Position numbers and translations under genes: made by a program. Below the pieces are notes generated by a model, which saw only the letters and a list, made by a program, of their open reading frames with translations, did not search any database and had not been told where the DNA came from. 56,297 nucleotides of DNA from Ruminococcus sp. (lineage in GTDB: Bacteria; Bacillota; Clostridia; Oscillospirales; Ruminococcaceae): assembly GCA_017960805.1 (NCBI GenBank), contig JAGCYM010000039.1:1-56297 (forward strand), written 5' to 3'. Shown in pieces: positions 52,149 to 56,297 of this stretch. Every line of letters starts with the position of its first letter. The stretch's first letter is position 1.

Positions 52149-54074
52149 ATGCTTGCAAGCCTTACAAACATAAATAAAATCTACAATGGAGTACAGATAC
52201 TCAGTAATGTTTCACTTACTATAGACGAAACAGACAAGATAGGTCTTGTCGGCAACAACGGCTGTGGAAAATCAACTCTTCTAAAGATTCTTACCGGTTC
52301 GGTTGAGCCTGACCGTTTTACAGAAAAAGATGGTGTCATATCTTTCGCTGGCAAAACCAGTATTGGTTACCTTGAGCAGATGGGCGGACTTGATTCTGAC
52401 AGTACCGTCATGGATGAGATGCAGAAGGTGTTTGAGCCAATGCATAAGGCTATTGAACGTCTACGTGAAATAGAACTGGAGATAGAGTCTGGAGACAATT
52501 CATCAGCTGATGAATATCAACAACTTTCATCCTGGGTAGAAGCTAATGACGGCTATAATACTGATGTTAAGATACGAACAATACTCAATGGCATGGGCTT
52601 TTCAGAAAATGAGCTCAACCGTGTTGTTTCGGGATTCAGCGGAGGCGAGAAAACCCGACTGTGTATTTCAAAACTTCTGCTTGAAGAACCAAATCTGCTT
52701 ATCCTTGACGAGCCGACAAACCATCTGGATTTCAAGACCATTATGTGGCTTGAGGATTATCTCAGAACCTATAAGGGTGCTGTTTTAATTGTATCGCATG
52801 ACAGATATTTCCTTGACAGATTATGCACTTCTATATGCGAGATAGAAAGAGGAATGCTGCACAGATATAAGGGTAATTATTCAGCTTTTGTTCGTCAGCG
52901 TGAGGAAGATGATGCGCGCCGTGAGAAGGAATATGTACAGCAGCAGAAGCAGATAGCAAAAATGGAAGATTATGTTGCGAAGAACCTTGTTCGTGCTTCA
53001 ACTACCAAAATGGCTCAGAGCCGACGGAAGCAACTTGAGAAGATAGAACCTGTCGAAAAGCCTTTTCATGATACCAGAAGAGCCAAAATTCACTTTACTT
53101 ATCCTGTTGAACCACCGCTTGATATTCTGAAGGTCAAGAATGTTGATATATCTGTCGGAGAAGGAGCAGAGCATAAAACGCTTGTGGATGAGATAAGCTT
53201 TGATGTGCGTCGTGGAGAAAAGATAGGTATTATAGGAGATAACGGTATAGGCAAATCAACACTCCTTAAGATAATACAGGAAAAGCTGCCACATAAAGGC
53301 ATCGTCCGCTGGAACAGCAACATAAAGATTTCATATTTTGAGCAGGAGAGCACGAATCTTAACCGCGAACTTACCGTTATGGAAGAGCTTCACAGCCGAT
53401 ATCCGTCTCTTTCAGACCTTGAGGTGAGAAATCTGCTCGCCCAGGTAAGGTTCACAGGTGAGAACGTATTCAAGGAGACCGGAGTTATCAGCGGTGGCGA
53501 GCGTGCAAAACTCTGCTTTGCGATAATGATGCAGGAGCATGGCAATGTACTCATCCTTGATGAGCCGACGAACCATCTTGATCTTGCGTCAAAAGAAGTG
53601 ATCGAAGAAGCGCTGGCCGAGTATACAGGTACAGTAATATTCGTTTCGCATGACAGATACTTGCTCAGCCGGATCGCCGACAGACTGATTGAGCTTACAG
53701 AAGGCGGATTCCGCGAGCATAACTATGGTTTTTCTAAATATCTTGATGTGCTTCGCGATGAACAGGCTGAAGAAAAGCGTGCTGCTGATGCAGCAAAATT
53801 TGCCAAAGCAGCTGAAGCTGCAAAAGAGAAGAATGAACGTTCATATCGTTCAAAGCAGCAGAGAAGTGCAGACGCGGCAAGAAAGAACGAAATGAGACGC
53901 CTCGAGAAGGAAATAGATGAGCTGCAGTCAAGAATAGACTCATTAACCGAAGAGATAGGCAAAGAAGAAATATATTCTGATTATGAGCAAATGAGCGCAA
54001 AATGTGCTGAGATAGATGAATTGAAGCAGCAGATGGATGCTGATTTTGAGAAACTGATAGAGCTTGACTCGTAG
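52149..54074 (+). CDS. ABC-F family ribosome-associated ATPase
   Basis: 641 residues with two ABC domains in one chain and no membrane segment. Domain 1 has Walker A GNNGCGKST (about 36) and VSGFSGGEKTRLCIS plus LILDEPTNHLD. Domain 2 has GDNGIGKST (about 365) and ISGGERAKLCFAIMM plus LILDEPTNHLD. The inter-domain P-site linker (about 245-310) is charged and arginine-rich, and a C-terminal coiled coil (about 545-641) follows. ABC-F proteins bind the ribosomal E site to relieve stalling; some give resistance to ribosome-targeting antibiotics. The length and C-terminal coil resemble Bacillus YdiF, so a housekeeping role is most likely. Confidence 0.94.
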   Translation: MLASLTNINKIYNGVQILSNVSLTIDETDKIGLVGNNGCGKSTLLKILTGSVEPDRFTEKDGVISFAGKTSIGYLEQMGGLDSDSTVMDEMQKVFEPMHKAIERLREIELEIESGDNSSADEYQQLSSWVEANDGYNTDVKIRTILNGMGFSENELNRVVSGFSGGEKTRLCISKLLLEEPNLLILDEPTNHLDFKTIMWLEDYLRTYKGAVLIVSHDRYFLDRLCTSICEIERGMLHRYKGNYSAFVRQREEDDARREKEYVQQQKQIAKMEDYVAKNLVRASTTKMAQSRRKQLEKIEPVEKPFHDTRRAKIHFTYPVEPPLDILKVKNVDISVGEGAEHKTLVDEISFDVRRGEKIGIIGDNGIGKSTLLKIIQEKLPHKGIVRWNSNIKISYFEQESTNLNRELTVMEELHSRYPSLSDLEVRNLLAQVRFTGENVFKETGVISGGERAKLCFAIMMQEHGNVLILDEPTNHLDLASKEVIEEALAEYTGTVIFVSHDRYLLSRIADRLIELTEGGFREHNYGFSKYLDVLRDEQAEEKRAADAAKFAKAAEAAKEKNERSYRSKQQRSADAARKNEMRRLEKEIDELQSRIDSLTEEIGKEEIYSDYEQMSAKCAEIDELKQQMDADFEKLIELDS

Positions 54075-54323
54075 TATCATTTGCATATAATACCTATAAA
54101 GCAACTATTTATTACGGCAATTATAATAAGTTATTTATATAGGGTTATATAGTTGTAATTGCATTTGTGATGTTTTGATATCGAATCAACGGTTGTCTTG
54201 TCAAAATTTAACAAAATTGTATTTTAAGACAAAATCCTATTGAATTCTTGACTGTGTTGTGCTATAATAACTACAATATATAGAATGCGATAGAAATATT
54301 GCGTAATACAGGAGGATAAAAAC
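54075..54323 (+). other. AT-rich gap upstream of the SCIFF gene
   Basis: About 250 bases, strongly AT-rich. They hold the SCIFF promoter but no terminator I can see for the ABC-F gene and no ORF. The predicted SCIFF leader is about 50 bases (54275-54323). Confidence 0.5.
54240..54268 (+). promoter_or_regulatory. Promoter of the SCIFF peptide gene
   Basis: TTGAAT (54240-54245), 17 bases, TATAAT (54263-54268). The TTGACT at 54248 is too close to the -10 box (9 bases) to be its partner. Confidence 0.72.
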
Positions 54324-54461
54324 ATGAAACACATCCAGACTATCAACAAGGCAAATCTCAAAGAGTCTGCTAAGAAGGGCGGCTGCGGTAAGTGTCAGGC
54401 ATCCTGCCAGTCTGCTTGCAAGACTTCATGCACAGTTGCAAACCAGAAGTGCGAGAGATAA
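54324..54461 (+). CDS. scfA: SCIFF ranthipeptide precursor (six cysteines in forty-five residues)
   Basis: Exactly 45 residues: MKHIQTINKANLKESAKKGG, then a core with six cysteines at 21, 24, 28, 32, 36 and 43, ending NQKCER. This is the SCIFF pattern, with the CQxxCQxxCKTSC-type spacing. The precursor is modified by a radical-SAM maturase that makes Cys-to-Thr (and similar) thioether crosslinks outside the alpha carbon; the Thr residue in KTSCT is the family's known acceptor region. AGGAGG lies 8 bases upstream. It is followed by a terminator and then the maturase gene. In related Clostridia the locus is near-universal; the biological role is still debated. Confidence 0.96.
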   Translation: MKHIQTINKANLKESAKKGGCGKCQASCQSACKTSCTVANQKCER

Positions 54462-54486
54462 GCAAAAGTTATTAAAAGACCTACCA

Positions 54487-54520
54487 TGAGGCAGTATGTG
54501 AATGCTGCCTCAAATTTTTT
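54487..54520 (+). terminator. Intrinsic terminator between the SCIFF gene and its maturase
   Basis: TGAGGCAG (54487-54494) pairs with CTGCCTCA (54505-54512) around a 10-base loop, and AATTTTTT follows. Partial read-through would give abundant peptide mRNA and scarce enzyme mRNA; no second promoter is evident before the maturase start. Confidence 0.88.
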
Positions 54521-54551
54521 CAATGTCACGGCATATGTGAGGGATAGTTTT

Positions 54552-55919
54552 ATGATTCATAAATATAAGCTGAACGGATTTAACATAGTTCTTGATGTAA
54601 ACAGCGGTGGAGTGCATATAGTTGACGAACTTACATATGACCTCCTTGACAATGTTGAGCCGCCGTTTGATGAAAAATGCCCGCAGAAGGTTGTAGACAA
54701 GCTTTCACGCTCATATACTCCTGAGGATATCGAATCCTGCTATCAGGAGATAGTTGAACTTTATAATGATAAAATCCTCTTTTCTGAGGACGACTATGAG
54801 AAATATGCAAAATACTCTGTAGCTTCACCCATTAAGGCTATGTGTCTCAATATAGCACACGATTGCCAGTTGAGATGCAAATACTGCTTTGCTTCTACAG
54901 GAGATTTCGGTAAAGGCAGAAAGCTTATGTCTTTTGAGACTGGAAAGCATGCAATAGATTTCCTTCTTGAGAATTCAGGCGACCGTCCAAACCTCGAACT
55001 TGATTTCTTTGGTGGAGAGCCCCTTATGAATTTTAATGTGGTAAAGCAGGTTGTTGAGTATGCTCGTTCGCATGAAGCTGAGTATGGTAAAAAGTTCCGC
55101 TTTACAATTACAACTAACGGTCTTCTCCTTGATGATGACAAGATAGATTTCATAAACAGGGAAATGTCAAATGTTGTTCTATCAATAGATGGAAGAAAGG
55201 AAGTAAATGATTTCTTCCGTGTACTTCCTAATGGTCAGGGATGTTATGATATAATTATGCCTAAGTACAAGAAACTTGTTGAGGGCCGTGGTAATAAGGA
55301 ATACTACGTTCGCGGAACATTCACAAAGAAGAATCTTGACTTTTCAAATGATGTTTTTGCTTTATACGAGGAAGGGTTTGATCAGATATCAGTTGAGCCT
55401 GTTGTCGGTGATTCCGATGAGTTCGCACTGACAGAAAAGGAACTCCCTGCTGTATTCAAGGAGTATGAGATCCTTGCGCAGAAGATAATTGACAACGAGA
55501 AAACCGGCAAGAAATTCAACTTTTTCCATTTCATGCTTGATCTCGATCAGGGCCCTTGCGCAATCAAGAGACTTCGTGGCTGTGGCTGTGGAAATGACTA
55601 TGTGGCTATTACTCCTGACGGAGATATATTCCCTTGCCATCAGTTTGTAGGTATTGATGAATATAAGATGGGAAATATCGATGAAGGAACTTTCAATCAG
55701 GAGATGAAAGCTGATTTTGCTGCAGCTCATGTTTATTCAAAACCTGATTGCCGCAAATGCTGGGCTAAATTCTACTGCAGCGGAGGCTGCAATGCCAATA
55801 ATTACCAGTATATGGGAGATATCAGAGCTGCTCATAAGATATCATGTCAGCTTGAGAAGAAGCGACTTGAATGTGCGATAATGATGAAGGCAGTACGTGC
55901 TTTCGGAGAACAGGAATAA
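54552..55919 (+). CDS. scfB: SCIFF maturase, radical-SAM/SPASM thioether synthase
   Basis: 455 residues. An N-terminal recognition-like region (about 1-85: MIHKYKLNGFNIVLDVNSGG) precedes the radical-SAM core with the SAM-cluster motif CQLRCKYCFASTGDF (CxxxCxxC), FFGGEPLMNF and SVEPVVGD. The SPASM domain has the usual Cys-rich pattern for two auxiliary 4Fe-4S clusters: GPCAIKRLRGCGCGNDY, GDIFPCHQFVG and CRKCWAKFYCSGGCN. ATG 54552 follows GAGGGATAG; an upstream in-frame ATG at 54486 lies at the edge of the terminator stem and is unlikely. It matches the family that installs thioether crosslinks in the adjacent SCIFF peptide. Confidence 0.95.
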   Translation: MIHKYKLNGFNIVLDVNSGGVHIVDELTYDLLDNVEPPFDEKCPQKVVDKLSRSYTPEDIESCYQEIVELYNDKILFSEDDYEKYAKYSVASPIKAMCLNIAHDCQLRCKYCFASTGDFGKGRKLMSFETGKHAIDFLLENSGDRPNLELDFFGGEPLMNFNVVKQVVEYARSHEAEYGKKFRFTITTNGLLLDDDKIDFINREMSNVVLSIDGRKEVNDFFRVLPNGQGCYDIIMPKYKKLVEGRGNKEYYVRGTFTKKNLDFSNDVFALYEEGFDQISVEPVVGDSDEFALTEKELPAVFKEYEILAQKIIDNEKTGKKFNFFHFMLDLDQGPCAIKRLRGCGCGNDYVAITPDGDIFPCHQFVGIDEYKMGNIDEGTFNQEMKADFAAAHVYSKPDCRKCWAKFYCSGGCNANNYQYMGDIRAAHKISCQLEKKRLECAIMMKAVRAFGEQE

Positions 55920-55956
55920 TTGGATGTAGTTTGTCTGCGTAAAAACGGGGTTCGTT

Positions 55957-56297
55957 ATGGATAATAATGAAAAAACAGGAGTTGAAAATCTTCCGAATAA
56001 AGGCAGAAATCTCCGTAAGGCGTTAGTTATAACTGCAATTTCGATAGTTGGTGTAATAATGTTACTTATAAGTGGTATATTCGGTTTCTACATTTTGAAT
56101 AATTCAGTTATGGGTGGATATCAGGTGGATAGCAGGCTTTCTTTGGCGACAACGTGTAGGAAAGCAATAGATAATTCAATAGCTGATTATTATGAAGCTG
56201 AGGGAAAGGTTGTTCCTGCCGACAAGGAATACACTATATATGCTACGTTAGGTCCTGACGGACTTGTAAGTGATCCGAGCAATTTTTTCCCTGGTAG
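55957..56297 (+). CDS. Unknown membrane-anchored protein, truncated at the window end
   Basis: 113 residues are visible, starting MDNNEKTGVENLPNKGRNLR. One hydrophobic segment (about 23-46, LVITAISIVGVIMLLISGIFGFYIL) anchors it, and an extracellular region begins NNSVMGGYQVDSRLSLATTC. It resembles the N-terminus of a membrane-anchored surface protein, but I do not recognise the family. The ATG at 55957 has only a weak purine-rich upstream site (GGGG). It lies 38 bases after scfB and is probably co-transcribed, so it is worth reading whole for a role in the SCIFF system; in other Clostridia the neighbour is often secDF, which this is not. Confidence 0.7.
   Translation, partial: MDNNEKTGVENLPNKGRNLRKALVITAISIVGVIMLLISGIFGFYILNNSVMGGYQVDSRLSLATTCRKAIDNSIADYYEAEGKVVPADKEYTIYATLGPDGLVSDPSNFFPG

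Noticed and set aside
1-56297. tRNA, rRNA, CRISPR arrays, insertion sequences, prophage genes
   Set aside because: I scanned for cloverleaf-like arms, regularly spaced direct repeats, transposase motifs and terminal inverted repeats and found no convincing case; a tRNAscan or ISfinder run could still reveal a missed one.

Overview
The window reads as a chromosomal segment of a Gram-positive, low-to-mid GC anaerobe of the Ruminococcus group (Oscillospiraceae, Clostridia). The evidence is a GH26 mannanase ending in a type I dockerin (cellulosome-type), threonine-rich linkers in several exported proteins, a clostridial SCIFF peptide with its radical-SAM maturase, and Firmicutes-type nusA/infB and sepF/divIVA clusters. 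Almost all genes lie on the + strand. I see no rRNA, tRNA, CRISPR array, insertion sequence or phage gene. Assignments rest on motifs and gene order read by eye, not on database searches.

Layout. 1-3.7 kb: a truncated PLP aminotransferase (-), a SpoVB/MurJ-type flippase (+), a small lipoprotein (-) and a 2[4Fe-4S] ferredoxin (-). 3.8-6.3 kb: an orphan sugar-type solute-binding lipoprotein and a membrane-anchored Big_2-like protein. 6.4-15.3 kb: the translation/transcription operon rimP-nusA-rnpM-ylxQ-infB-(acidic unknown)-rbfA-nrnA-truB-ribF, with a clear promoter and leader hairpin. 15.3-20.8 kb: a Gld-type ABC exporter operon (ATPase, ABC-2 permease, GldG-like protein, DUF4340-like protein, small unknown protein). 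21-23.1 kb: the dockerin mannanase with its own promoter and terminator.

23.2-43.7 kb is a long, dense + strand run: miaB, a lipoprotein, a YlbF-like protein with a Cys-rich tail, mutS, an unknown gene, mutL, a small membrane protein, miaA, hfq, a HlyD-like adaptor, yggS, sepF, ylmH, divIVA, ileS, lspA, an rluD-like gene, a HAD phosphatase and a split transketolase, closed by a strong terminator. It combines tRNA modification (MiaA then MiaB), mismatch repair (MutS/MutL) and the septum/cell-pole cluster.

43.8-56.3 kb: an AraC regulator, a VanY-like protein that appears to lack catalytic residues, an orphan oligopeptide-binding lipoprotein, a glycogen branching enzyme, and a convergent regulator with a sugar-sensor domain, a degenerate GGDEF-like domain and an AraC DNA-binding domain. 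A candidate ~110-nt small RNA with its own promoter and terminator follows, then an ABC-F ATPase, the SCIFF ranthipeptide gene, an intergenic terminator, the SCIFF maturase and a truncated membrane protein.

The observations most worth checking are the orphan small RNA upstream of the ABC-F gene, the three-domain sensor/regulator, the acidic protein sitting where ylxP usually lies, the hairpin between the Shine-Dalgarno and start codon of ileS, and the terminator-split SCIFF locus.
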